The notes under the pieces: generated by a model | Seen by the model: only the letters and a program-made list of their open reading frames with translations | Told to the model about the DNA's origin: nothing | Databases searched by the model: none | Assembly: GCA_900175165.2 (NCBI GenBank) | Contig: FWWN02000685.1 | Location: 115,424 to 179,423, forward strand | Origin: Rhizomucor pusillus | Lineage: Eukaryota; Mucoromycota; Mucoromycetes; Mucorales; Lichtheimiaceae | DNA length: 64,000 nt | Direction of reading: 5' to 3' | Translations under genes and position numbers: made by a program | Shown: positions 51,381 to 63,516 of the stretch, in pieces | Numbering within the stretch: the first letter of the stretch is position 1 | Layout: every line of letters starts with the position of its first letter

Positions 51381-52489
51381 CGTTAAATGATTTCCCTACT
51401 AACCAGCCACACCATCCACCCTATTTATAACTTTTATAGGTAAAAAATATTCCTCCTCTCCGGCGCATAGGATCGACGCTTTGCAGATGAGTATGCAGCT
51501 ACCACATTGCAATCTTCTCAAGTTTCCGTTACTCCAAAATAATTAACTCTTGATTTGCGTTCTCACGTGACAGTAGGTTAATTTTATTCCAACCTACGAT
51601 TGGATGCGCAGTTCTCATGCTGGAAAGTTTACATACGTAATCTATGCAGAGCGTACATTTGTTTTACTCTAATCGAGGATGATTTCGTTTCGAAACTGTG
51701 GATTGTATCAGAGAACTGACTGTGCTCATTTCTATATTCAGAACAAGAGTGAGATTGGCCGATTGGTGCTGTCGATTATGCTTCAAAAGTTTAATGAGAT
51801 TTGCTCAATCGCGCGGAAAATAGCCGAGTACACTCGTATGGTCCGCGTCAAAAATAAAGTTGACGCTTTCCAACCGTACAATCCAAATAGCACTGTGATG
51901 GCGCACTGCGCACGGGCTTCTGCGGTACACGGATCAACGCCACTCGCTGGAAGACAGATACTGAAAATACTGTGCTAGAATATGATAGATGTTTAGGTTG
52001 TTAAACGACCATGTTAGGTCCGTGAACTGCGTCAAGCTTCAGATTGTAGCCTCCTACTAGTTGATAATGGAAAGCAAGGAGGGACTGAGCCACACCCAAC
52101 TCTAGTAGCACGCGGCTCCGATCCATTTCAGCTCGATAACGGTGACACGAAGATCGCAGCAGCAACAACCTGAAGATCCATGCGTAGCACTCTGGTGAAA
52201 CAGTAGATCAAAGTGGATAGAAATAAATGACACGTTCTTGACAGTGCATTCGTCTGAGAAGACAACTGTAAACAATGTCGAAAGAAGAATCAACATGAGT
52301 GCATCCATCCCTATGCCCGATTCCATCCGTGAAACAATGTCGGTATAAATAAACGTACTGTACACCTGTGGCACCATATCGCTCATAAAAGAAGCATACA
52401 GTTATTGCGCGCTAAGGCGCATTTTGAAGAATCATTAAGTCGCTGTCTGAATTGCTTTTTGGCAGACAATCAGTAGTCGCATAACGACA
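51381..52489. other. Gene-free stretch (1.1 kb)
   Basis: The part next to 51380 has a TATTTATAACTTTTATAGG promoter-like string (about 51421). A 99-codon plus-strand open frame (51679-51978) begins with ATG but has no recognised domain. The minus-strand string VVFSDECTV near 52240 resembles the first Asp motif of Tc1-type transposases and may be a scrap of one. Confidence 0.4.
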
Positions 52490-52800
52490 TTACAAGATTT
52501 CTTTATTCGCACATTTCTCGAAACACTCTACGGAATGTCGAGCAAATCCTTGCAAGTTACTGAGGATGGCTGTGTCATCGTCTGAAAAGTGGGAGCGTTT
52601 GATTTTGCTCTTGACAAAGGACCAAAATTGCACGATTGGATTAAGTTCCGGAGAGTATGTTTGGAAACAGATGAAGCGGTAACCTCGTGAAGCGATATGT
52701 TTACCAACATCCTCGGAAGTATGGATGGGGGGCATTATCCATAACCAGATAATGCGGAGGCATCTGGAGCATCTTCGTCATCGTCATCTTGTCCTAATTC
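52490..52800 (-). pseudogene. Tc1/mariner-like transposase, C-terminal fragment
   Basis: Minus-strand translation gives YLVMDNAP, then after a one-base insertion in a C-run (about 52728-52733) IHTSEDVGKHIASRGYRF and YSPELNPIVQFWSFVKSKIKR. These are the second Asp and the Glu motifs of a DDE transposase. It is similar to but distinct from copy A at 20 kb (different residues in nearly every block). The N-terminal and first-Asp regions are missing on this strand, so it is a truncated relic. Confidence 0.75.
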
Positions 52801-53234
52801 TTGTCGGAATTCATCGAGAGTGGCCACCGAAAAATAGATTCTTGTATTTGCCGAAAAAAGTATCAAGGTCCGTTTCAGGTCCAATAAATACTTGTGGCGT
52901 TTCTTTCAGAGTCGCGGAACATGTCGACAAAACATTCACGGTCGTCGACGCGAGGATTCTTTTTCGTTCTTTTCCCGTCTGAGGCAATGTGGAAGCAAGG
53001 TGATCCGACTCACAATGAATATCGAGCGAAGCATGGCGGGCGTATACTTCGATTGTCAATAGCTTGAGTGTTTGGCGCGTGTCTTGCAGTACAGCAGATG
53101 CATCCGAAAATCATAATTCAGTTGCGTCACCAAGCAGTCGTCCATTTCGACATATGGTCCTGTTTTTGTACTCATGTTTGCATACTTGGAGTCAGAAAAA
53201 AACTTCCTGAAGATCGTCGGCCGGAGGAGAATTG

Positions 53235-53620
53235 TTCTTTATGGTCAGAGATAGACAGGAACAGCGGGGCCAAGATTCAAGAGCGTCTTGACTGGGTTCG
53301 CAAGCAGGAGGGGACCGATATAGACTTTAGGACTAATTGCGTCTTCCTAGATGAGTTTGCCTTCCATGTCAACATGAAGCGCAGTATAGCCTGGTCGAAG
53401 AAAGGTTCGCCTGCAGTTGTTCACTGTGCCCAAAACACGAGCGCAGACGACCATCATCTTGGGTGATATCTCTGCCTCAGGTCTAATTTAGTGCAGCCTG
53501 AGGCTGTGCTGGGCTTATGAGCACAGGAGCAGTAACAGGTCATTACCTAAGCTTTTTGAAGGCCACAATGAATGAGATGGATTGGTATCCGCACATGATG
53601 GGCCGGTACTTCTCACGATA
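53235..53620 (+). pseudogene. Tc1/mariner-like transposase fragment, copy B
   Basis: Plus-strand translation matches the middle of copy A closely: DRNSGAKIQERLDWVRKQE, FLDEFAFHVNMKRSIAWSKKGSP, then MNEMDWYPHM after frame breaks (near 53440-53500). The first catalytic Asp region is FLDE. Similarity to the 20 kb copy extends in inverted orientation to about 53590. It is truncated at both ends and lies next to the unrelated C-terminal fragment at 52490-52800 on the opposite strand. Confidence 0.8.
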
Positions 53621-54541
53621 AATCGATGACAAATGATAGCGGGTTGCGGTATGAGATCATGGTGACAGATAGATAGGATATACATTTAAACATACAAAAG
53701 AGAAACATTCGCAAATGTACACTGCTAAAATATACAAATCAGAAATACCTTAACATACACGATAAATCAACGATTGACTGCAGCGACAGATGAACTTATT
53801 GAGAGCAATGACCTCGGAATAGCGTTTCAGGTTCCCCGTCTCGAAGGTTGCACTTCTGCGATAGTTGGAGCTGCACGATTCAAAGCCAAGTATCAGTCTT
53901 CGCCCCTCTTTCACCTCTGGCAAGGCGCAAACAATAATATGGAGGCTACCATTACCCGAGGAGCCCGTCCAAGTAGAATACGCTATAAAAGTGTATAATA
54001 TTATCCCTAGGAACTGCTAACTGCAGAGTCTTGAAGACCCTTGCATGGGCTTGGGAATGCATTCTCCATATCCACATTTTCGTAGTTTCTGCAATGCCAT
54101 CTATATCGTAACTATCGAATATGAATTCAACTTAGCGAGGATGAGCAAGCCCCGATGATCATTACTAAAGTCTCAGACGTGTTCATGAAAGTGTTTATGC
54201 CCAATTTCAATACGATAGTTTTTCAGAACTAGTAGTTACTGTGACTACAGTCGCAATGCTTTATTCTTGCTATATGTTCTAGCTTCGTTCTTCACTGGAA
54301 CTCTGACGCAGGACGACCTTGCATAAAATTACACGCTCAAGTCATCACATAACAATAAAATATCTTCAATCCTCGCAAAATGTAGATGATAAATGCAGAA
54401 GCAAAGTAACGCGTCTGTATAGCCGGTCAGAGATTTGCACGTAGTCTCCGGGTACTTTCGATTGCCAGCAAGGGAGGCGTGCTCGTGGTTTACTAAACAC
54501 CGCTTTCAGCCTCTCTTTTCTCCTGAAGCCCTACAGCAGCA
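53621..54541. other. Gene-free stretch
   Basis: AT-rich sequence downstream of the transposase fragment. A 74-codon plus-strand frame (53774-53998) has no recognised motif. The last 100 bp are the presumed promoter of the membrane-protein gene. Confidence 0.45.
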
Positions 54542-55329
54542 ATGGAGCGAGTAAAGTCCATGAGGCTTGATCCTTTCCCAAGACTCACGGAAGTAGTGGG
54601 CGAGCATCTCACCAAACCGCGTTTACTTATTTTGACGGTCATTCTCACAAAGATCTGTCTCGATCGCGTGTACCAGTATGCAAAGGTAATATGTGGAGAC
54701 GTGATGATCTGCAAGGAGCTTCTGCTAACTGTTTTTGCTCTGTGTAGATTGTTAACCCTAACGCAGAGTTAGACAGCGACGGCGTTGAGACTTTGGATAT
54801 TCTAGAATACCACCATCCTAAAACGGCAGCGGACGTGTATGACTTTGTTGCTGACTATGGGGCTAAAGGTCGCCAAGCATATGGGTCCTTGCTCTTCTAC
54901 GACTGCGGTTTCCTTATCTTCCGCACACTGCCTCTCTGTGTATTGACATACTATGGTTTCCAACGCGCTCCCAAGTGGATTCAGCCTGGTATTTGGATAC
55001 ATTTGGCTACAACAGGATGGGACCTTGCCGAGAATGCAGTGTTGTACGTATTGATGAAGCTCTATCCCACTCGCATCGATTTCTTGGCATGGCTGGCTTG
55101 TGGTCTCATACAAGGAAAATGGATTCTATTTTGGACAAGCATTGCATTGATCACTGTGTCTATGCTATTTGGCATCTACTATGGATTCCATGGACTGCTG
55201 GCAGACTCGGTATTGTTCGAAAAAGACAGGCAGGAACGCTTGAAAGCGAGGAGGGATATTCAACAGATGGCAAAGCGGCAGCAGCAGCAGCGAGGTGCTG
55301 GATCGTCCTCTGCAAAGAAGAACGCATAG
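54542..55329 (+). CDS. Multi-pass membrane protein of unknown function
   Basis: Splicing is join(54542..54685, 54748..55329), in frame, 241 aa. Hydrophobic segments occur at about residues 27-45 (LLILTVILTKICLD), 90-115 (YGSLLFYDCGFLIFRTLPLCVLTYYGF), 120-140 (WIQPGIWIHLATTGWDLAENAVLYVLM), 150-165 (FLAWLACGLIQGKW) and 168-190 (WTSIALITVSMLFGIYYGF). The N-terminus is short and basic; the C-terminus is charged, with a KRQQQQR stretch, and looks cytosolic and coiled. I do not recognise the family. The conserved-looking polar residues inside membrane segments (WDLAENAV) suggest more than a simple anchor. Gene reality is supported by the clean intron and continuous frame. Confidence 0.75.
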
Positions 55330-55550
55330 TCATATTAGAGTAGTAGTAGAGAAGCACAACATTATTAAACTTTCGTCATACGTCATTGCCACCACAGAGT
55401 GCTGCTGCTGATTTTTTTTAGTGTTCGGGCGATCTTTGTTCTCGTTTTCCAACCTTTCTTCAAACAACGCCCCTCTTTCTCTGCAAGCGCAGAAGAGCTC
55501 CTCTAAGACTTGTCGTTGCCGACCCTTCCTGAACGCCATTCAACAGCTAC

Positions 55551-57404
55551 ATGTTCTTCAGTCGAGATCGCACCGAGGAGCTCAGGGTAAGTACAGCCAA
55601 CCAGTTATTTTTTGAGTTTGCATGGTTGGGTGGGATGTATGCGGCATAATTTTCGAGATTTAGCAGCTTTGTCTGTGCCCATCTTTTCTTATCCTGGAAC
55701 AATACGGTGATGACTGGAGCTGCTGTTGTTGTTGATGCTGCGAAAACATGTCCATTTCTCTGTGGGAGTGTGTGATGCAGGACAAGTTCCATCCTGTGTG
55801 ACCTGAGCTAAGCGTATGAAACTAGGATACTTCCACAGACGGAAGAAGAAGCAGGTACCGAATACATCACAGCACAAGCGTCTCCTTCGTCAAACTAAAC
55901 AATGTTTGTTTACAGCGACGACTTTGGTCCCACGAGAATACCAGCTGGATATCAACGTGCATCTTCGCCAAGCTCGCCACAGACAGGTCGATCTTATGAG
56001 ACAAATAACCCATTCACCGGAAACGGACGAGCAAATTCGCCTCCGCCTGCAGTGCCCCGCCACGCCGACACGTATGAGATGCAACAACAGCCTCAACATG
56101 AATCATACGCTGTAAAAGATCTGAAAGATACAAATTTGTACCTGCAGGAGGTACGAGAAAGCATACTGTGATCCACGGATATGCCTGATGATCCATTTAT
56201 GAATTCGATGTTTCAGGTACAACGACTCAGAACGGAGATTACTCGCGTCAGCGATCTCATAGATAACATCGAACGTATACATGCTTCTCAACTTGTCAGT
56301 ATCAACAGCGAGCAATGGGATCAACTGTCACACGAGCTGGAAAGACTCCAAGGAGAGACAAGGAAATGTAACGCCGAGATTAAAAAGTCCCTCGAAGGTA
56401 GATGATTTGCAGACCATCCCCAAATCCGATCTATTGCTGAAGATTCCTGTTTCGACAGATTTGGAAAAGTCCAATGTCAGTGTGCCGAACAATGAAGATG
56501 GACAGCTGCGTAAAAACCAAGTATGTTATCAACACTTGCAAACTATTATAAGTCTAACACAATCAGTACAGAGCGATACTATACGGCAACGTTTCATCGA
56601 GGTTATCCGCAGATATCACAATGTCGAGAGCGAATACCGCACAAAGTTTCGCCAGCGAGTGGAAAGGCAAATTAGAATCGGTAAGAAAAATATGGGAATT
56701 TCTGCTCCCCCCACCTTCTAATCACACCGTGACAGTCAAACCCGAAGCAACGCAGCAAGAAGTTGACGATTATTTAGAAACTTCCAATGATTTGTTTTCA
56801 CAATCTGTAAGGTCTTTTTCCTTTTATGGATTTACAGCAGAGTTATCACTCATACTTGCCATGTTCATAGTTGCTGCAAGCCGGTCGCCAGACACACGCG
56901 CGCACTGTGCTTTCTGAAGTACAAAGTCGACACAACGATATCAAGCGTATCGAAAGAACAATAATCGTAGGCCCACAACAGAAACCGATGTCACAGAATT
57001 TTGTCTGACACGTTTGACCGTAGGAATTGAACCAACTATTCGATGATTTGCAAACACTTGTTTCGCAGCAAGGCGAAGTAGTTGTACAAATAGGAGACAA
57101 TGCTGAAACTGCAGCGCAAGATTTGAAACAAGGCACCCGGTTTGCTCAGCGTGCAATAGATAGTGCCCGATCAGCTCGCGCGGTAAGCCTGTTGAGATAC
57201 ATCACCGGGATCTTCTCAAGCCTTACTCATACATTGATGTTAGAAAAAAATTTGCTGCCTGATTCTGGTCATTATATTACTGGTAGTGATTGCCATCCTT
57301 GTATGGTGGTTTGCGTTTGACCACAAGGTAAACTGCCCAGAAAATAGTCCATGTATCTCGGTTCTTACTTGTGATCGTCGTAGGGTGTTGGAGACAATCC
57401 TTAG
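55551..57404 (+). CDS. Syntaxin (plasma-membrane type t-SNARE, Sso1-like)
   Basis: Qa-SNARE that pairs with SNAP-25-like and synaptobrevin partners to fuse secretory vesicles. The helical Habc part is spread over exons containing LRTEITRVSDLIDNIERIHAS, YQHLQTIISLTQSVQ and RQRFIEVIRRYHNVESEYRTKFRQR. The SNARE helix is ELNQLFDDLQTLVSQQGEVVVQIGDNAE, with the zero-layer glutamine. A C-terminal anchor follows (CCLILVIILLVVIAILVWWF), and a last tiny exon (57384-57404) ends at TAG. The start is uncertain: MFFSRDRTEELR at 55551 looks like a syntaxin N-terminus, but its donor phase does not fit the exon at about 55918 directly. A missing microexon or a start at 55902 (MFVYSDDFG) would solve this. Confidence 0.85.
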
Positions 57405-57540
57405 TCCTGCGTGCTTATCGTTTACTTTGTTGTATCCTAATAGCTATTATCTATTGCTGCTATATAGCATGTATCTTTTTTTGGCATACGGTATTACATT
57501 ATATCCGAGAAAGGAAAATGACGTTAGACTATCAAACAAG

Positions 57541-58093
57541 TTTATTGTTTTCCCGCTCTTGGCGGGGACCACGCATCGTGTCTGGGCAGGGCAGACGCGG
57601 GCAAAGGGGAAAAGACAATGTATAAAAAATACATTTTTGAAGGAGGCCGGCGCACCAGTAGGCACCATCCGGGACGGAAGAATGCTTCTACATACAGAGA
57701 GGAGACTCGCTTGGATAGAATGATATGCACTTGCAAGCAAAAAGTACTTGTCACGCCGCACGCACGCCATAGAATATGAGTAAGGTTTTGTATAGACGCA
57801 AGAGATCACAGAGCCCAGGGGAAGACTCCAGAGAGCAGAGATAATACATGCATAATTCGGTCAAGAGGTATATGTATATAAACATGCTTCAATTTGCATC
57901 AACGGTCAATCGTTTGCAATCTTAAAAGATTTGATGTTCTAGCTTACCATATCATTTCTCTTCATTATTTCTGTAAAAGATGAAGGGAAAAAAGAAATGT
58001 GGGGGATTGCTCATTTTATAGGCATCTCGACAAAAACTTTTCTGTTATCAGAAACAGTGCTTTACATCCTGGGAACTTCGAATGTTGTTTCAC
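57541..58093. repeat. Long noncoding direct repeat, copy 2 (about 550 bp)
   Basis: Second copy of 48645-49192, 8.9 kb away in the same orientation. It starts 137 bp after the syntaxin stop, so both copies sit just beyond the 3' end of a plus-strand gene. The core at 57847-58036 matches copy 1 at 189 of 190 positions; the difference is at 57910 (C here, T in copy 1). Confidence 0.85.
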
Positions 58094-59245
58094 AATCTAC
58101 TTCGTAATGTGTATATCAACTGACAGCACTCGATGATAATATACAGCAGTATGACATGCAATACGTGCGCATCGGCACTGTTGTAGATGCATATTCTGCT
58201 GGAACATCGAACATGACCGGGCAGCGAGCGAAGCGAAGCGGGAAGTGCTTCATCAATAAAGTCAGTGACTCAAAATTTAAGCATTCTGCAGAGTAACCAA
58301 GTTACGCAAAACTATTGGGCAGTCTCCTTCTTTACACTCAGGCTAGTTTGTGATATCCAACATACGTATCTCTCGTCCATAGAAATATCCATAACTAAAC
58401 AATAAAATACCTCAATTTAAGAGAACAGAGTCACGCGTATATCAGTCAGAGAGTGTTGTCCGGGGCTCGAAGTCAATTCGATTCGATAGGAGCAAAAGAT
58501 CGACAGTTTGGACGAATATTGGATATTTCGAAAGGGAAAACAAGATGTCTTTGTTTAATCATGGACGCTGATTTCTTTTGCTCTTCAACTTCAAATAGAT
58601 TGCGACAGCCTCCAAGCAACAAAGACAGCACGATATTGTAGCCAATTATCTCTACAGGGTCCCTCAACGCATATCTTTACGAACATACGAGAGAAGAACG
58701 TATCATCTTGTAAAACATACAAAAAGAAGAAAGTTTAACGACATTCCACCAAGGCATGATCGAGACGATCAATGGCGTAATTTTATCACCAGATTTTATT
58801 AGTTATCCCTCCGCAAATGTTAATCCACAGCATGATACGTATCCATGTAATGGCTTGATCTAAGAAACATTCCGCAGATTCAATAGTAGTAACAGGTGTC
58901 GTGTCGAAGATGAGATAAGGGTATCAACGGATTGACGATGTTTATCCGCATATCTTGAAAAATTTTCCATTATTTCATTATGGAGTTATGTCTAACTTCC
59001 ATTAGCTTATTTTCTAGATAGTTTCTCATGATGTTTCCAGATGTAAGCCTGGCAACGGTTGCTAAGGTTATTACCACTTTGGGCGAACGAACTAAATTCG
59101 AATCCCGATGTATGTCTTCTAGTGCTGCTGCAAGCCTCTGGTTCTGTTCTTTTACAGGGCAAACCTGCCGGACTTGAGGTCTTCTGTTTTCCAGCCATTT
59201 TTCTGACAGCTGCATTGAGATCAATTGTTACTTTCAACACTAAAG
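58094..59245. other. Gene-free stretch, upstream of the GYF-domain gene
   Basis: An open frame on the minus strand (59240-58970) has no recognised motif and starts inside the probable promoter of the GYF gene. A GCGAAGCGAAGCG string lies near 58227. Nothing else is supported. Confidence 0.4.
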
Positions 59246-62200
59246 ATGACGACTAATATGAACTTTGGTCCTGAATGGTGAGGATCACTTACGCTGCGAA
59301 GACCGCGTTGATGACAGGTGCAAACTAAAGCAAATTTTTATTGCGTCAGGATGCGCGGCGGCATTACCAAGAGATCAACCACTCTCGATTCCCAAGGATT
59401 GCGCTCGGCACCGTCATCTTCGGGATCCCCGGGATTTCTTTCGAATCGTTCGCAGTCAAACAGTTTTGGTAATGTTTACCCTATTTGCTCGGAGGAGTAC
59501 TGAGACGCTGACGTTTTTCTTTATGCCCTTGAAGACTCTTTTGACATTCGTTCCAACAACGCTGCTGAAACCAAGTGCTCTAAACCGACGTACAAATACT
59601 CGAAAGAGTTTATGCTTGGTTTGTACAAGCCTGTGGATGTACCTGCTGACTTTGAGCGACACGACTATGTGGTTGTCGAGGAGCCCCAAGGTCCACTCTC
59701 ATTTGTTGACTTGACAGAGGAGGAGAAGAAAGTACGGTTTGACGTGGATGCTATGTGAGCCTGGATGCTAATCCGCTTTGCATAACCATAGTTACTAGCC
59801 GGACCTGTGCACTCTGAAGTTGGACGGCGCATCATCACGACAGGCGGTGACAGACCCAATAACTCTCGAAACAACAGCCACAGAGACCTGTATGGCAGCC
59901 CTGCGCAAAGCCCAGGGTCTGAAAACTTGCCGAATACACCTGGCCGTATGAATCAAGCACGCTCCAAAGGTATGTTACCCTCGAACTATGATGTAAGCTG
60001 TGTAGCTAATACAAGTGCAGGTCGAATGCATGATTATTTCTCACGGGATCATTCGAGACGAAGCGACCAGGGTATGATTAACAGGCAGATTCGCAGACCA
60101 ATATATTCATATTGTTTAATAGATGGCTCAAGAGAACGAGAATGGTCACAATCCGACAGCGATAAAGGTCCAGAAAATGGTCAGGAGGAAATTACATGGG
60201 GCGGTGCAAACCGTGACACTGTGGGATCCTTTGACAGCGACGGTGTATTCCGTATCGGAGGAGGAAGCAACGGTGCTACAAGCGGGGTATTTGAAGACGG
60301 CAAGACCGGCCGTGATTGGCAATCTGGTTTTGACAGCAACATCGCCAAAGATTCCAAGCGAAGAGGATACGGCCAACAGCAGCAGCACGATGAAATTTCG
60401 AGGGACGCCTTTAGCAGCGCAGGTCAACTTCGAGGCTCTCCCTTCTCGGATGGCATCAGCTCAACTCTGGGTCGCGGAATAGAGTCTGCTCATACTCCAA
60501 GTGCATTCTCAACCGAGGCAGATTTTAGAGACGCGTTAGCAACCGGAAGCAAGCCTCCTTCTGCTTACAAGTGGTTCTATCGCGATCCTCAAGGAAATGT
60601 GCAAGGGCCTTTTGAAGCTCAAGAGATGCAAGGATGGTATAAGAGCGGTTTCTTTACACCAACGTTGCTTGTCAAACGGGAAGATGATGTGCAATTTGAG
60701 CCATTAATATCCTTGATCCGCAGAGTGGGCAACGATGTCGAACCATTCTTGATTTCGACTCAACCGGAAGCTAGACATTCGCCTGCCTCATCCCACGCTG
60801 CAGGTCTGAACCTCGGCCTTGGCGGTCGCCCTCGAGCCCTGGATCCTTTCAACCGTCCATCACCATCCGCGAATCCTCTTCTGGGTGGCTCAATTCCTTT
60901 AGATGCTGCATCCGGTAATTTATTTGGAAGTTCCAGCGCAGCTTCTGATATCTTGTCGCCTGGTTCCGGAGGATTTGATTTCAGTGGCAAGTATAATGCA
61001 CTTGGTGGTATCGGTGGTGGCGTGCAGTCATCCTTTTTGCAGCAACAGCTCGGTCAAGGACCTGGTACACCTCAGTCTCCATCGTTGCTGCAAAGTCCAT
61101 TCGGCGGCAGTTTCGGACCAAACTTCCTGGGCTCTCACGATGGAGCATCGCCGTGGGGCGAGCGGCCTCGTACGCTCGCTTGGCTGAACAATGGTCAAAG
61201 CGAGATGTATGGTGCTGCAGAGTCGCCCGGTATCTCATCGTTGCTACAGCGACAGCAGCAGCAGCATCATGGACTTAATTCGTTGTTCAGTCCTTCCGGC
61301 GGTTCCCCAGGCTATATGGATTATCAACGCTCGATGAATGATCACATGAGCCAGCATCAGCAGTATCTTCAAATGCTTCAGCATAAACAGCAGCAGCATT
61401 TGCAATTCCAGCAACAACTGCAACAGCAACTTCAGCAGCAAGCTCTCGAATCAGCGAACCTTTCGCCGCATTCACCCCAGGCCTCAACCTTGGGACAGGG
61501 TGCTTTTGCCGCTGATCAAGGTATTCCACAGTCGCTTGAAACTGAAAACCGACGAGTTCAGGCATCAATCCCGATGTCTGCCACACACAGTGGATGGGGA
61601 TCGGCTCCAGGAACACCAATTACAAACAACGAAAGACCGGTAGCCTCGCTTAAGCATAGCAGTCTTGTTGATCAGACTGAAGCAACCAGCGTGAAACCTG
61701 CAGCAGCAGCAACGGAGGAGGACAAGAATGACGATGCTCTCGTACAATCTATGACTAAGGCGACCATCGATGAGCCAGAGCCTAAGCCAGCGACAGAGCC
61801 ATCTCCCAAAGCTCCTGTTTCGAAAGCTCCAAGCGTTGTGAATAAACCGGTTTCTCTGCGAGAGATCCAGGCAGAGGAATTGCGAAAGCAGCAAGAAGCC
61901 AAGTTGCAACAACAACAGCAGCAGCAGCTACAGCAACAGCAGCAGCAGCTACAGCAACAGCAGCAACAGCTACAGCAACAGCAGCAACAACAAGAAGCTT
62001 CGAAAGCAGCAGCTGCGGCTTCAAAGGAAAATGCCACGACGAGCGCTGCAGTTTCCGGAAAGTCGGGTTGGGGTAGCTCACCGTGGGGTCTAGAGTCTAC
62101 CACGAAGGGACCATCACTTCGAGAAATCCAAGAGATGGAAGCTAAAGAAGCCGAAGCTCGCAAACAAGCTGAAGCCCAACAGGCTGCCAACGCTGCTAGT

Positions 62201-63123
62201 CGCATCGCCAGTGCCAACAATAATGTACCTTGGGGAGTGACCACATCTAACAAGTCTACACCTTCCGCGTCGACTTCGACTTCTACTCCTGCGTGGGGTA
62301 CTACCACTGCGCCGAAAAAGACACTCCGAGAGATCCAGCAAGAAGAGGAGGAGGCTGCTTTGCGCCGTGCTAAAGCACAGCAACAGGCTGCTGCAAACGC
62401 GTCCTCAGCGAGCAGTGCTGCCGCCGCACCTGTTGCCGGCAGAGGTTATGCCGGAATTGCTGAAAACGCAGCGTTGAAAACGAGCAGCAGTGGTGCAGGT
62501 TGGACAACTGTCACAGCACAGCGAACCCCGAGCCGAGTTGCTACTTCTCCTCCGCATAGCAGCAGCAATGTAACCCGTTCTACCAGTACTCAGAATGCCT
62601 GGGAAACCGTCGCCGCGCCAAAGCAGCAAAGTCCATCTGTCCAGCAGCAGCAGCAGCAGCAGGCAACTTCAGCAGCATCCCGACCGATGGCTGCAACTAC
62701 CAACACTGTAAAGAGCACCAAGGCAGCCGATGGAAACAAACCGCCCAGCGAAGATTTTTGCCGATGGTGTCGACAGAGTTTGCGTGGACTCAACCCTGGT
62801 GTCAATGGTAGGGCGAGAACCGAGAAAAGATAGGAGTACACTGTTGTCGTTGTTAACTGACTGTACAACTTTGTTTAGCTGAGGAAATTTTACAGATGCT
62901 TCTTTCATTCCCTCTTGATAACAGCTCAGCTGAGATTATCCAGGATATCATCTATGCCAACTCGACATCGATGGATGGACGTCGCTTTGCGGGCGAGTTT
63001 ATGAAGCGAAGAAAGGCCGACATGGCTGGCAAGCTGAACGTCACGTTACCAACAACTCCTCTCGAGGATGAATCCGCCTTCCAAGTCGTAACAAAGAAAG
63101 GAAAGAAGAAGACTCAGGCGTAA
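59246..63123 (+). CDS. GYF-domain protein (Smy2/Syh1/GIGYF type)
   Basis: GYF domains bind proline-rich ligands; this group works in mRNA repression, translation quality control and vesicle traffic. Splicing is join(59246..59277, 59350..59468, 59535..59731, 59792..59969, 60021..60071, 60123..62807, 62879..63123), in frame, 1168 aa. The N-terminus has the conserved MNFGPEW-type opening and YSKEFMLGLYKP. The GYF domain spans residues about 341-397 (KWFYRDPQGNVQGPFEAQEMQGWYKSGFF). A long low-complexity middle has several glutamine runs (about 61240-61440 and 61906-61992). Four LREIQ-type short motifs recur (near 61854, 62119 and 62326). The C-terminus FCRWCRQSLRGLNPGVNAEEILQMLLSFP is a conserved helical module. 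The donor of intron 3 (GTACGG) is weak but needed for the frame. Confidence 0.9.
61906..61992. repeat. Polyglutamine-coding CAG/CAA repeat
   Basis: A mixed CAG/CAA/CTA tract inside the GYF gene encodes a Q-rich run interrupted by leucines (L-Q6 pattern), likely a coiled or aggregation-prone segment and a length-polymorphic site. Confidence 0.9.
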
Positions 63124-63516
63124 TTAATATCCCAAATCCCATTTCCGTTTTCATTTCGCTACTGACAAGACAATAAACTGGTGATGCTGATGGTGAAACA
63201 AGGAGAGCCATGTCTCCTTTTCGCCCGACGAAAAAGCATCTTGTCATGTGCTGGTGAAGAGAGAGATTCCAGATAGACAAAAAATACAGGCAATGTATGC
63301 CAGCAGCTTCTTAATTATGTATATACGCGTTGTCGCAAATAGTTGCAATTATGCTATTCGAGAGAAGGTATATCCGAGGGGCAAAAAAGAGAGAAAACAA
63401 GGTTCAATTGTTGCCCCATCGTCTGGAAGAATCTCAGCTCACGAGAGGAAGACGAAGTGTTGTGTGACATCTGACTGCTGCTGCCTTCTTACCCTCTCTT
63501 GTCCCCCCTCCAGTGC
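63124..63516. other. Intergenic, GYF gene to MO25
   Basis: This 393-bp stretch holds the GYF gene's 3' end and MO25 promoter. The 40 bp before the MO25 ATG are pyrimidine-rich. No gene is supported. Confidence 0.5.

Noticed and set aside
51679..51978. 99-codon ATG-initiated plus-strand frame
   Set aside because: No recognised domain, no splice pattern and no conservation evidence; left as unassigned within a gene-free stretch.
54331..54440. Apparent similarity to 58365-58455 (AACAATAAAATA...CACGCGT...GGTCAGAGA-like order)
   Set aside because: Only short A/T-rich words agree, with large gaps; could be chance.
61672..62307. Long minus-strand open frame opposite the GYF gene (Cys/Ser-rich)
   Set aside because: It is the antisense of CAG/CAA glutamine and alanine codons; no start or intron support.
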